Assembly (NCBI RefSeq): GCF_000306785.1
Contig: NC_017955.1
Span: 1-64,000, forward strand
DNA length: 64,000 nt
Direction: 5' to 3'
DNA from: Modestobacter italicus
Lineage (GTDB): Bacteria > Actinomycetota > Actinomycetes > Mycobacteriales > Geodermatophilaceae
The notes under the pieces were generated by a model that was given only the letters and a program-made list of their open reading frames with translations, had not been told where the DNA came from and did no database searches. The position numbers and the translations under genes were made by a program. Shown one piece after another: positions 46,998-55,789 of this stretch (position 1 is the stretch's first letter; the number at the start of each line of letters is the position of its first letter).

Positions 46998-47855
46998 TCA
47001 GGGGTAGTCGTGGAAGCCGCGGCCGGTCTTGCGGCCCAGCTCGCCGGCCGCCACCTTGTCCCGCAGCAGCTGGGGTGGGGTGAACCGCTCGCCGAGCGTC
47101 CCGGCCAGGTACTCCGCGATCGCCAGCCGCACGTCCAGGCCGACCAGGTCGGTGGAGCGCAGCGGGCCCATCGGGTGCCGGTAGCCCAGCTCCATCGCGG
47201 TGTCGATCGCCTCGGCGTCGGCGACGCCCTCCTCGAGCATCCGGATCGCCTCCAGCCCGAGCAGGACGCCGAGCCGGGAGGAGGCGAAGCCGGGGGAGTC
47301 CTTGACGACGACGTCGGTCTTGCCCAGCGCCCGCACCCAGCCGCGCGCCGCCAGGACGACGTCGTCGGCGGTCTCCGGGGCGACGACCACCTCGACCAGC
47401 TTCGACGCCGGCACCGGGTTGAAGAAGTGCAGGCCGAGGAAGCGGGCGGGCCGCTGCAGCGCGGCGGCGAGCTCGGTGACCGACAGCGAGGAGGTGTTGG
47501 TCGCCAGCACCGCGTCCGGGCCCAGCGCGGACTCCGCCGCGGTGAGCACGGCGACCTTCAGGTCGGCCCGCTCCGGGACGGCCTCCACGACCAGCCCGGT
47601 GCCGGGGGAGAGCTCGGCGGCCCGGTCGACCAGGGACAGCCGGGCGAAGGTGCCGCCGACGTCGTCGCCGGCGAGCTTCCCGCGGCGGGCGGACTCCTCC
47701 AGCCCGTCGGCGATCCGGCCGCGGGCGGCGTCGGCCGCCTCGTCGCCGGCCTCGACGACCTCGACCCGGGCGCCGGCCAGCAGGAACGCCTGGGCGATCC
47801 CGGAGCCCATCCGGCCGCCGCCGATCACGCCCACCTGGTCCGGGACGCCGCTCAT
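46998..47855 (-). CDS. 3-hydroxyacyl-CoA (3-hydroxybutyryl-CoA) dehydrogenase
   Basis: This 285-residue NAD(P)-dependent dehydrogenase of fatty-acid or phenylacetate catabolism has the Rossmann motif VGVIGGGRMGSGIAQAFLLA, NTSSLSVTELA, LGLHFFNPVPASKLVEVV (catalytic His) and the C-terminal helical domain (MELGYRHPMGPLRSTDLVGL). ATG at 47855 was chosen because the 26 residues upstream in frame lack family character. Together with the hydratase it forms a short beta-oxidation operon. Confidence 0.93.
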   Translation of the reverse strand: MSGVPDQVGVIGGGRMGSGIAQAFLLAGARVEVVEAGDEAADAARGRIADGLEESARRGKLAGDDVGGTFARLSLVDRAAELSPGTGLVVEAVPERADLKVAVLTAAESALGPDAVLATNTSSLSVTELAAALQRPARFLGLHFFNPVPASKLVEVVVAPETADDVVLAARGWVRALGKTDVVVKDSPGFASSRLGVLLGLEAIRMLEEGVADAEAIDTAMELGYRHPMGPLRSTDLVGLDVRLAIAEYLAGTLGERFTPPQLLRDKVAAGELGRKTGRGFHDYP

Positions 47856-47964
47856 CGCCACCGTCTCCTCGGTCCGGCCGCGCGCCGCCGTGCTCCGTTG
47901 CCGGCAATGGTCATCGCGGACGCCGCTCATCATGCCCAGCCGCCGGTGCGGGGACCGCGCGGGG

Positions 47965-50490
47965 TCAGCCGCCGTCGGCCAGCTCCGCGCGCAGCCGGGC
48001 CAGCAGCTCCGAGCGGGTGCCGGCGCCCAGCCGGTGCCGCATCCGGGACACGTGGTGCTCCACGGTCTTGGCCGAGATGTAGAGCCGGCTGCCGATCTCC
48101 CGGTAGGTCAGCCCGGCCACCACCAGCTCGGCGACCTCGCGCTCCCGCTGGCTGATCCCCGTGCGGCCGGGCGCCGGCGTCCCCGCGGGGGCGGGCGCGG
48201 CCGGTGCCGGGGCCGCGTCGTCACCGGCGGCCAGGGCGCGGGCGCAGTGCAGCAGGTCGGTGCGGTCCCGGGCCTCGACGGCGCGCACCGCGGCCTGGCC
48301 CGCCAGTCGCGAGCCGTCCCAGGCCAGGCCGACCGCGGCCAGGCCGTGCGCGGCGGCCACGGCCGCGGCGGCGTCCACCTCGCCGGCGAGCAGCCGGAGC
48401 CAGCAGCGGCCGGCCGCCGCCACCGTCGCCGCGTAGTGGCTGGTGCGGGCGGCGGCGACCAGCGCGGTCGCGTGCGGCGCCAGCGCCGCCGGCTGGTCGG
48501 CCAGGATGGCCGCCTGGACGCCGGACCAGTGCAGCGCCGCGGCCCACACCGGGGGCTCGCCCAGCCGGTGCAGCAGCGCGCGGGCCTCCGCCAGGTGCGG
48601 GTCCAGCCGGTCGCCGTCGGCCAGCCGTTGCGCGGCGACGAGCAGCTCACCCAGCGGCAGCAGGGTGAACAGGTCGATGGGGTGCCGCAGCAGGGCCTGC
48701 CGGGCGCTCTCCCAGGTGGCGGCCAGCCCGGCCTCGTCGCTGTCCCGGCGGGCCAGCCCGACCTCCAGGGCGCGCAGGTACAGCTCGTCCCGCGGCTCGA
48801 GGCCGCCGGGGGACTCCCGCTGCGCGCGGGCCGCCCACTGCCGGGCGGCCGGCATCGCGCCGTGCAGCATCGCGGTCCACGCGCGCAGCAGCAGGTGCCG
48901 GGGGCGGCACGGCGGCCCGCCGACGTCCGCGGCGAGCGCCCGGTCCAGGACCTGCTCGGCCGCGGCCAGCTCACCGGTGTGCAGCGCGAGAAGGGCGGCC
49001 AGCGCCGCCGGGGTGTCCAGCAGCAGCGCCGTCCGGCCCACCGGCTCCAGCAGGGTGGCGGCCCGGGTGAGGGCGGCCAGCGCGGCGGCGACCTCGGTGC
49101 CCGAGGCGCCGGGGCGCACCGACTGCAGCACCCCCTCGGCCATCAGCCGCTCGCTGCCGGACAGCAGCGTCGGCGCCGACCCGCCGCTCGCGGCGAGCAC
49201 GGCCGCGGCCTCCTCGGCCCGGCCCAGGCCGACCAGCGCCAGGGCGGTCGAGCCGGCCCGCCGGGGGCCGGCGAGCCGGTAGAGGTCCGCGCCGTGGGCG
49301 AGCATGCCGCGGCGGACCAGCACGGCGGCGGCGACGGCGGCAGCGGCCGCGCGCCCGGGTGCGGTGTCGTCGTCGAGCACCCGGTCCGCCTCCAGCAGCG
49401 CACCGTCGAGGTCGCCCACCAGCGCGGCGGCGGTGGCCCGCTCGGCGGCCAGGCTCCGCGCCGGAGCGCCGCAGACGGCGGCCTCGGCGAGCAGCTCGGC
49501 GGCCAGCTCCGGGCGCTCCCCGAGCGCGACGGCGCCCTGCTCGTGCAGCAGCGCGGCCGCGCGGGGGTCCCGCACCCGGTCGGCGGCCAGTGCGCGGGCG
49601 ACCGGGAGGGCGTCCTCGCCGCGGTCCAGCAGCGACCCGACCAGCCGGCGCCGGGTGCTGCGGGTGACGTCGGCCGGGGTCGCGGCCAGCAGCGCGTCGC
49701 GGACGACCGGCACGACGGCCCCCGTGCCGAGCAGCAGGCCGCCGGCCCGGGCGGCGGCGACGAGGCCCGCCACCTCCCGCGGCGGGACGTCGAGCACGTC
49801 GGTGAGCACCTCGGCGTCCAGCGGCGCGCCGGCGGCCAGCGCGTGCAGCAGGGCCCGCTCGTCGTCGGCCAGGGCGGCCAGGTCGGCGTGCACCCGGTCG
49901 ACGACCTCGCCGGGCACGACCGGCCGGCCGGTGCGGCCGGCGAGGGCCCGGAGCAGGTGGTCGACCAGCGTGGGCAGCCCGCCGGTCTGGCGGACGACGA
50001 AGGAGACCAGCTCGTCGGTGGCGTCGGGCCCGAGCTCCGCGACGGCCCAGCGGCGGACCTCGTCGGGCGCCAGGTGGCCGAGCACCACCAGCTGCCGGTC
50101 GGCGCCCAGGTCGCCGACCAGCGCGGTGAGCTCGGGCGGGTGCGGCCAGGGGCGGTAGGCCAGCACCACCCGCGCGCGGCGGGAGCGGACCAGCTCGCGG
50201 AGCTGCCGGCACGCGTCCGGGGTCAGCCGCTGCCCGTCGTCGACCAGGACGGCGACCTCGGCCTGCTCCGCCGCCGCGGAGGCGACGTCGGCCACCGGCA
50301 GGCCGGCGGCGCGGAAGCCGGCGGCGAGCTCGGCCAGCAGCAGCGACTTGCCGGTGCCGCCGGGGCCCTGCACCGCGACCGCGGCCGGTGCGCCGCCGTC
50401 GTCGGGGCGCAGCAGCCGGGCGGCCACAGCGCGCAGCGCACCCGTCCACGCCGGGCCTACCGGTGGTGCGGCGGCGAGGTCGACGCTCAC
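47965..50490 (-). CDS. Large ATPase - LuxR-type transcriptional regulator
   Basis: This 841-residue regulator has an N-terminal STAND/AAA ATPase-like region with Walker A VQGPGGTGKSLLLAEL near residue 43 and a likely Walker B (VAVLVDDGQRLTPDA) near 86. A long helical, probably tetratricopeptide-like, middle follows (about 260-760). A C-terminal LuxR winged helix closes the protein (about 775-835: REREVAELVVAGLTYREIGS, then SAKTVEHHVSRMRHRLGA). Its GTG overlaps the Hsp70-like gene stop as GTGA, so the two are co-transcribed. Control of the adjacent ini-like genes is inferred from position. Confidence 0.88.
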   Translation of the reverse strand: MSVDLAAAPPVGPAWTGALRAVAARLLRPDDGGAPAAVAVQGPGGTGKSLLLAELAAGFRAAGLPVADVASAAAEQAEVAVLVDDGQRLTPDACRQLRELVRSRRARVVLAYRPWPHPPELTALVGDLGADRQLVVLGHLAPDEVRRWAVAELGPDATDELVSFVVRQTGGLPTLVDHLLRALAGRTGRPVVPGEVVDRVHADLAALADDERALLHALAAGAPLDAEVLTDVLDVPPREVAGLVAAARAGGLLLGTGAVVPVVRDALLAATPADVTRSTRRRLVGSLLDRGEDALPVARALAADRVRDPRAAALLHEQGAVALGERPELAAELLAEAAVCGAPARSLAAERATAAALVGDLDGALLEADRVLDDDTAPGRAAAAAVAAAVLVRRGMLAHGADLYRLAGPRRAGSTALALVGLGRAEEAAAVLAASGGSAPTLLSGSERLMAEGVLQSVRPGASGTEVAAALAALTRAATLLEPVGRTALLLDTPAALAALLALHTGELAAAEQVLDRALAADVGGPPCRPRHLLLRAWTAMLHGAMPAARQWAARAQRESPGGLEPRDELYLRALEVGLARRDSDEAGLAATWESARQALLRHPIDLFTLLPLGELLVAAQRLADGDRLDPHLAEARALLHRLGEPPVWAAALHWSGVQAAILADQPAALAPHATALVAAARTSHYAATVAAAGRCWLRLLAGEVDAAAAVAAAHGLAAVGLAWDGSRLAGQAAVRAVEARDRTDLLHCARALAAGDDAAPAPAAPAPAGTPAPGRTGISQREREVAELVVAGLTYREIGSRLYISAKTVEHHVSRMRHRLGAGTRSELLARLRAELADGG

Positions 50491-52361
50491 GCCGTCGTCC
50501 CCGGGGCCGCGCCGGACGGCGGCTCACTGGCCGCCGGGGTCCCGCTCTCCGCCGGGGTCGTCTCCACCGCCGGGGTTGTGGGCACCGGCGGTGCGGAGGT
50601 CTCCGGGGTCGGTGGCGGGGTCGACTCCACGACCGGTGGCGCGCTGGTCTGCGTCGCCGGCGGCGTGGTGACCACCGGCGGGGGCGGGCTCGCGGTGGTC
50701 GGCGCCGGGGCCGTGCTGGTCGGCGTGGACGGGCGCGGGGAGGCGGTCGCGGCACCGGTGCCCGGCGGGCTCCCTGCGCCGGGACCGGTGGGGACCTCGG
50801 CCACGGACGCCGTGCCGGGCTGGACGGCGGCGGCGGCTGCCCCGGACGTCGTGGCGGCGGCGGACCCGCTGCCGGTCGCCGCTGCCGACCCGGCCGGCCG
50901 GCCGGCCGACGCGGTCCCGGACGACGACGTCCTCGGTGCCCGGGAGGCGGTGGTGCTCTGCGGGCGGTCCGCCGCCGCGGGGGACAGGGCGTCGGGCGAC
51001 CCCGGGGCGCGGTCGACGGCGGGCGCGCCGAGGTCGTCGGGTGGCTGGGCGGCCGCGGCGGCCGGACCGGTCGACGGCTGCGCCGGGCCCCCGGTCCACC
51101 CGGCGGCGAGCAGGGCGGTGAGGCCGACGACGAGGGCGAGGGAGGCCCCCAGCACGACCAGCAGGCGCTGGCCGACCCGGTGCCCGCCCGGACGGCGGGT
51201 GCCGGCCGGCACCGGTGGGCGCAGCCCGCCCCGGGGGCGCGGCGGCCGGCCCAGCGCCAGAGCGGCGGTCGGCCCGGGCTCGGCCTCCTCGGCCAGCACC
51301 CGGTCCATCGCCAGCTCGGCCGCGCCCAGCGCTGCGGTGAGCGCCGGCTCGTCGTCGACCACGACCGGCCGGCCCAGCTCGGCCGAGAGCGTCTCGGCGA
51401 CCAGCGGCACCGCCGCCGTGCCGCCGGCCAGCACCACGGCGGCGAGGTCGGCCACCTCCAGCCCGGCCGCGGCGACCGCCTCCCGGACGGTGCCGACCGA
51501 CGCCTGCACCGACCCGGCGATCAGCTCGTCGAGGTCCTCGCGGACCAGCCGGAGGGAGAGCGGCCCACCCGGCGACCGGACCTCGAGGCGGGTGTCGGTG
51601 TCGCGGGAGAGCTGCTCCTTGGCGGCCACGCAGTTCTGCCGGAACTCGACGGGCGGGCCGACCGCGGCGACGGTGTCGCCGGCCACCTCGCTGGACAGGC
51701 AGCTGCGGACCAGGTCGACGACCGCGTCGTCGAGGTCCCGGCCGCCCCAGGGCAGCGGGGCCAGCGGCGCGCCGAGGGTCTCGATGGTGTCGGCGGCGGT
51801 GGTGCGGACCACGGCGGTGTCCAGCGTGCTCGCCCCGAGGTCGTACACGGCGAGGGTGGCGTCGGCCGGCAGCCCGTCGCTGCCGCGGTGGTGGCGGGTG
51901 ATGGTGACGGCGCTGGACTCCAGAGAGAAGCGCTCCAGCCCGGCGTCGCGCAGCGCGTCGGAGAGCAGCTCGCGGCGGTGCCCGCCCCAGGTGGGCGGGA
52001 CGGTGAGCACCGTCCAGGCCGGCGGGCGCCCCTCCTGCGCGAGCGCCTGCTCGGCGGCCCCGGCGGCGAGCGCGGCCACCACGTCCGCCGGCTGCACGGG
52101 CTGGGAGTCGAGGTAGATGGGCGCGGGCGCGCCGACCTGCCGCAGGGCGTGACCGGCGCAGTGGCCGGGCACCGGGAACGGGCCGTCGTCGGGGTGCAGG
52201 TGACCGTCCGGGCCGAGCACGGCGACCGCCGGGCGGGCCGCGGTCGTCGGGCCCAGCTGCAGCGGCCGGGCCCGCCGGTCGTCGGGTGCGCACCGGCACA
52301 CCGCGGCGGTCACCGTCTCGTCGCCGACGTCGACGCCGAGTGTGTAGCTGCCCTCGCGCAT
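50487..52361 (-). CDS. Membrane-anchored Hsp70/actin-fold ATPase
   Basis: This 624-residue protein has an N-terminal Hsp70-like ATPase domain (about 1-370) with phosphate motif 1 LGVDVGDETVTAAV, phosphate 2 VYDLGASTLDTAVV and adenosine motif VVLAGGTAAVPLV. It is followed by a transmembrane helix (about 395-420: LVVLGASLALVVGLTALLAA) and a roughly 200-residue extracytoplasmic tail rich in Pro, Thr, Ser and Ala. It lacks the DnaK substrate-binding domain, so is not a classical chaperone. ATG at 52361 follows GGGGGGACC. It is divergent from iniB and upstream of the LuxR-type regulator. Confidence 0.88.
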   Translation of the reverse strand: MREGSYTLGVDVGDETVTAAVCRCAPDDRRARPLQLGPTTAARPAVAVLGPDGHLHPDDGPFPVPGHCAGHALRQVGAPAPIYLDSQPVQPADVVAALAAGAAEQALAQEGRPPAWTVLTVPPTWGGHRRELLSDALRDAGLERFSLESSAVTITRHHRGSDGLPADATLAVYDLGASTLDTAVVRTTAADTIETLGAPLAPLPWGGRDLDDAVVDLVRSCLSSEVAGDTVAAVGPPVEFRQNCVAAKEQLSRDTDTRLEVRSPGGPLSLRLVREDLDELIAGSVQASVGTVREAVAAAGLEVADLAAVVLAGGTAAVPLVAETLSAELGRPVVVDDEPALTAALGAAELAMDRVLAEEAEPGPTAALALGRPPRPRGGLRPPVPAGTRRPGGHRVGQRLLVVLGASLALVVGLTALLAAGWTGGPAQPSTGPAAAAAQPPDDLGAPAVDRAPGSPDALSPAAADRPQSTTASRAPRTSSSGTASAGRPAGSAAATGSGSAAATTSGAAAAAVQPGTASVAEVPTGPGAGSPPGTGAATASPRPSTPTSTAPAPTTASPPPPVVTTPPATQTSAPPVVESTPPPTPETSAPPVPTTPAVETTPAESGTPAASEPPSGAAPGTTA

Positions 52362-52632
52362 GGTCCCCCCACGCCCCCGACCGGGCCACGCCGCCCGCCG
52401 CACTCAACGTAACGGGACGGCCCCGTTCTCGGTAACTGGTGGGGCGAGTGGGACGGAGGGACACGGGATCGGCGCCGACACCCCGCATCCCCTAACGCTG
52501 CGTCAGCACCCGCACCCCCAACGGGGGTCACCAGGGAGGGGGTCACGCCCCGATCCGCTCGGCGGCCGGCGCCCCGAGACTCGGTCCCAGCAGCCGGACG
52601 ACGGCGTCCGACCCGGATCCAGGAGCGACACC
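52362..52632. promoter_or_regulatory. Divergent promoter region, Hsp70-like and iniB genes
   Basis: This 271-bp spacer contains an AACGGG...CCCGTT inverted repeat (52411-52416 with 52422-52427), a CCCCCAACGGGGG inverted repeat (about 52515-52527), and a direct repeat GGGGTCAC (near 52523 and 52539). These are candidate operator elements for the neighbouring LuxR-type regulator. An AGGAG at 52621-52625 is the iniB ribosome-binding site. No gene is seen. Confidence 0.45.
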
Positions 52633-53784
52633 ATGACCAACCTCGCCAGCTCGCTGCTCGACTTCATCCTCGACCTGCTGCGCGACCCGACCACGGCCGC
52701 GGAGTTCCAGGCCGACCCCGAGCAGGCCCTCGCCGACGCCGGGCTGGCCGACGTCTGCCCCGCCGACGTGCACGCGGTCATGCCGATGCTGGCCGACTTC
52801 GCCCCGGTGGGCGTCGGCGCGGCCGGGCTGGCCCACGCGGCGGCGCCGGCCGGGCACGCGGCGCACACCCCGTCCGGGGTCTCCGACGCGACCGCACCTG
52901 CGCACCCGCAGGTCGACCCCGACGGGTCCACCGACCCCCGGCCCTCGGCCGAGGCCCCGGCGGTGGAGCAGCTCCGCTACATCCAGAACACCTACACGTA
53001 CACGTCGACGACCACGATCGACGCCTCGCACAGCGTCTGGGCCGGCGAGGACGTCTACCAGGTGTTCGGCGAGGACGTGGTGCTCGCGACCGGTGGCAGC
53101 GTGGCCGCCGGTGACGACGTCGACCGGGTCGCGGTGGACAACAGCACCGACAACAGCGTGGACGTCGACGGCTCGTTCAACACGGACGGCTCGTACAACA
53201 ACGAGGACTCCGGCAACACCGACATCGACGTGGAGAACTCCGGCAACACCGTGCGCGGCGACGGCAACGCCGTCGGCGAGGGCAACGCGGTGGACAACAG
53301 CGACAACTCCGACAACAGCGACCACTCGGTCGAGGTCACCGACTCGCTCAACGGCAACGCGGTCGCCGGTGGCGACGCGGTGTCCGGCGACGGCAACGTC
53401 GTCGGCGACGGCAACACGGTGGGCAACGAGACCGACAACTCCACCGACCTCGACGTCGACGTCACCGACTCGTTCAACGACAACTCGGACAACTCCGACA
53501 ACTCGGTGAACGACTCGCTGAACGACAACTCCGACAACAGCGACAACTCGGTCAACGACTCCTACGACGACGAGTCGGTCGACGTGGACGTGGCGGTGAC
53601 CGACTCCTTCGACGACGAGTCGGACAACTCGGTGAACGACTCGCTCAACGACAACTCGACGGACAACTCGACCGACACCTCGGTGACCGACAGCTTCGAC
53701 GACGCCTTCTCGGACAACTACAGCGACAACGTCGTCGCGGTGGACGACTCGGCCGCGGCCGACGACGTGCACGTGGACGCCTGA
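52633..53784 (+). CDS. iniB: IniB-like protein with Asp/Asn/Ser repeat tail
   Basis: This 383-residue protein begins with the IniB N-terminal domain (TNLASSLLDFILDLLRDPTT, then ADPEQALADAGLADVCPADV) over about 1-65. An Ala/Pro-rich linker follows. From about residue 150 the protein is almost entirely Asp, Asn, Ser, Val and Gly, with recurrent units such as DNSDNSVNDSLND and VTDSF and a central GNxVxGDGN-type stretch, suggesting a beta-solenoid or extended fibre. It is very acidic, with no Cys and almost no Lys/Arg in the tail. No signal peptide is seen. In mycobacteria iniB is the first gene of the isoniazid-inducible iniBAC operon. ATG at 52633. Confidence 0.8.
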   Translation: MTNLASSLLDFILDLLRDPTTAAEFQADPEQALADAGLADVCPADVHAVMPMLADFAPVGVGAAGLAHAAAPAGHAAHTPSGVSDATAPAHPQVDPDGSTDPRPSAEAPAVEQLRYIQNTYTYTSTTTIDASHSVWAGEDVYQVFGEDVVLATGGSVAAGDDVDRVAVDNSTDNSVDVDGSFNTDGSYNNEDSGNTDIDVENSGNTVRGDGNAVGEGNAVDNSDNSDNSDHSVEVTDSLNGNAVAGGDAVSGDGNVVGDGNTVGNETDNSTDLDVDVTDSFNDNSDNSDNSVNDSLNDNSDNSDNSVNDSYDDESVDVDVAVTDSFDDESDNSVNDSLNDNSTDNSTDTSVTDSFDDAFSDNYSDNVVAVDDSAAADDVHVDA

Positions 53785-53795
53785 CCCGGAGAGCC

Positions 53796-53830
53796 CCGTC
53801 CCGGCGTCGGCGTCCCCGCCGCCGGGACGG
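53796..53830 (+). terminator. Hairpin after iniB
   Basis: CCGTCCCGGCG (53796-53806) pairs with CGCCGGGACGG (53820-53830) around a 13-nt loop, 12 bp past the iniB stop. It could partly terminate transcription, so that iniB is made in excess of iniA and iniC. Confidence 0.6.
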
Positions 53831-53854
53831 ACCGGCCGGTGCCCGGTCCCGCCG

Positions 53855-53872
53855 CCCCCCCCCCCCCCCCCC
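53855..53872. repeat. 18-base C homopolymer followed by GGGGG
   Basis: Eighteen consecutive C residues are followed directly by five G (53873-53877). The tract lies in the loop of an inverted repeat, GTGCCCGG (53839-53846) with CCGGGCAC (53887-53894), in the iniB-iniA spacer, 76 bp before the iniA start. Such tracts are prone to slippage; it may vary in length or be an assembly-sensitive site. Confidence 0.8.
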
Positions 53873-53947
53873 GGGGGTGTGCGCGGCCGGGCACTCGGCC
53901 GTCCGGACGTGGCACCGTGCACCTGCGGACGGACCGGAGGGATGGGC

Positions 53948-55789
53948 GTGGCGACACCGATCGAGCTGCTGGACGGCGTGCTGGCCGTGGCGACGGCGAG
54001 CGACCGGCCGGACCTGGCGCGCCGGCTGGCCACCGCCCGCGCGCGGCACGAGAGCCCCACGGTGCGGGTGCTCGTCGTCGGAGAACCGGGGCAGGGCAAG
54101 AGCACGCTGGTGAACGCGCTGGTCGGTGCCCCGGTCTGCGCGGTGGGCCCGGCCGCGCCGACCCGGGTGCCGACCGTCGTCCGCGCCGCGGAGACGGCGG
54201 GGGCGGTGCTGGTGCACGCCGAGCCGACCGACGGCGCCGACCCGGCGGAGGCCCCCGTCCGGCGGGTGCCCGTCGACCCGGCGTCGCTGCCGGCGGAGCT
54301 CGCCGCGGCCACGGCGGCGAGCGGGCCCGGCGGCACCCTGCTGCGGGCCGAGGTCGGGCTGCCGCGGCGGCTGCTGGCGGGCGGGCTGGAGATCGTGGAC
54401 ACCGCCGGCGTCGGCGGGGTCGGCACCGGGTCAGACCTGGCCACCGTCGAGCTGCTGCCGAGCGCGGACGCGGTGCTGCTGGTCTCCGACGCCTCGCAGG
54501 AGTTCACCGCACCCGAGATGACCTTCCTCCGCCAGGCGGTGGCGCTGTGCCCGACCGTGGTCTGCGTGCTGACCAAGGTCGACGTCTGCCCGGAGTGGCG
54601 GCAGATCGCCGAGCTGGACCGGGGGCACCTGGCCGCGCAGCAGCTCACCGCGCCGGTGCTGCCGGTCTCCGCGCGGCTGGAGGTGCTCGCCGTCCAGCTG
54701 CGGGACAAGGAGCTGCACGAGGAGTCCGGCGTCGGCGTGCTCGCCGCGCACCTGCGGCGGGAGGTCGTCGGGCGGGCCGAGCGGCTGGCCCGCGAGCAGG
54801 TGGTGCACGACCTGCGGTCGGTGTCGGAGCAGCTGCAGGCCGGTCTGCGGGGCGAGCTGGCGGCGCTGCAGGACCCGGCGGTCGCCGAGCAGGTCGTGGC
54901 CGACCTCGAGCGCGCCCGGGAGGAGGTGGAGGACCTGCGCCGGCGGTCCTCGCGCTGGCAGCAGGTGCTCGCCGACGGGGTGACCGACCTGATGGCCGAC
55001 ATCGACTACGACCTGCGCGACCGCACCCGGGCGGTGGTCCGGGAGGCGGAGGAGGCGATCGACGCCCACGACCCCGGGCAGCTGTGGGACGACTTCGCCG
55101 ACTGGCTGGACCAGCGGGTCGCCGCCGCGGTCGCCGACAGCTTCGTCTGGGCGACCCAGCGGTCGGAGTACCTGGCCGTGGAGGTCGTCGAGCAGTTCAC
55201 CCGGGACGGCGGTGCGGTGCTCCCCGACGTGCAGGTCGGCACCGGCGAGGAGGCGCTCGGGGTCCTGGTCGAGCTCGCCGACATCGACCGGGGCCGGCTC
55301 ACCGTCGCCCAGCGGGTGCTGATCGGGATGCGCGGCTCCTACAGCGGCGTGCTGATGACCGGCCTGGTGACCAGCCTCGCCGGGCTGGCCCTGATCAACC
55401 CGATCTCCCTCGGCGTCGGCCTGGTGATCGGCAGCAAGGCCTACCGGGACGACCGGGCCAACCGCCGCCAGCGCCGGCAGACCGAGGCCAAGGCCGCCGT
55501 CCGCCGGCACCTGGACGAGGTGGTGTTCCACGTGGGCAAGCAGCTGCGGGACCGGCTGCGGCAGGTGCAGCGGACGCTGCGCGACCTGATCACCGACACC
55601 GTCGACGAGACGTCCCGGGCGCTCACCGAGTCGCTGCGGGTCGCGCAGCGGTCGGCGAAGACCGCGTCGGCCGACCGCGGCGCCCGGGTCAAGGAGCTGC
55701 AGCGCCGGCTGGTCGAGGTGCAGCGGCTGGCCCGGGAGGTCGAGCGGCTCGCCACCCCGGCCCCGGCCGACCCCGCGGTGGCCCGGTGA
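53948..55789 (+). CDS. iniA: Dynamin-like GTPase, IniA type
   Basis: This 613-residue bacterial dynamin-like protein has G1 VVGEPGQGKSTLVNAL near residue 45, G3 VDTAGVGG near 150 and G4 LTKVD near 210. A helical stalk with coiled coils follows, then a hydrophobic stretch near 465-495 (LMTGLVTSLAGLALINPISL) fitting a membrane-insertion loop, then a basic helix. IniA of mycobacteria binds and remodels membranes, and is part of the isoniazid-inducible operon; the same role is inferred. GTG at 53948 was chosen because GGAGGG (53936-53941) lies 6 bases upstream, whereas an ATG at 53942 directly abuts it. It overlaps iniC by 4 bp. Confidence 0.88.
   Translation: MATPIELLDGVLAVATASDRPDLARRLATARARHESPTVRVLVVGEPGQGKSTLVNALVGAPVCAVGPAAPTRVPTVVRAAETAGAVLVHAEPTDGADPAEAPVRRVPVDPASLPAELAAATAASGPGGTLLRAEVGLPRRLLAGGLEIVDTAGVGGVGTGSDLATVELLPSADAVLLVSDASQEFTAPEMTFLRQAVALCPTVVCVLTKVDVCPEWRQIAELDRGHLAAQQLTAPVLPVSARLEVLAVQLRDKELHEESGVGVLAAHLRREVVGRAERLAREQVVHDLRSVSEQLQAGLRGELAALQDPAVAEQVVADLERAREEVEDLRRRSSRWQQVLADGVTDLMADIDYDLRDRTRAVVREAEEAIDAHDPGQLWDDFADWLDQRVAAAVADSFVWATQRSEYLAVEVVEQFTRDGGAVLPDVQVGTGEEALGVLVELADIDRGRLTVAQRVLIGMRGSYSGVLMTGLVTSLAGLALINPISLGVGLVIGSKAYRDDRANRRQRRQTEAKAAVRRHLDEVVFHVGKQLRDRLRQVQRTLRDLITDTVDETSRALTESLRVAQRSAKTASADRGARVKELQRRLVEVQRLAREVERLATPAPADPAVAR

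Noticed and set aside
47200..52116. Open frame of 1638 codons on the plus strand
   Set aside because: It is antisense to the dehydrogenase, LuxR-type and Hsp70-like genes, and consists of Gly/Arg/Pro/Ala-rich low complexity.
52633..53784. DNA repeats from the GACAACTCG-type units considered as a CRISPR or minisatellite
   Set aside because: They are codon-level repeats of a coding tail without spacers or constant repeat units.
55525..55535. parS-like half site GTTCCACGTGG
   Set aside because: It lies inside iniA, lacks the matching right half, and encodes conserved residues; taken as chance.
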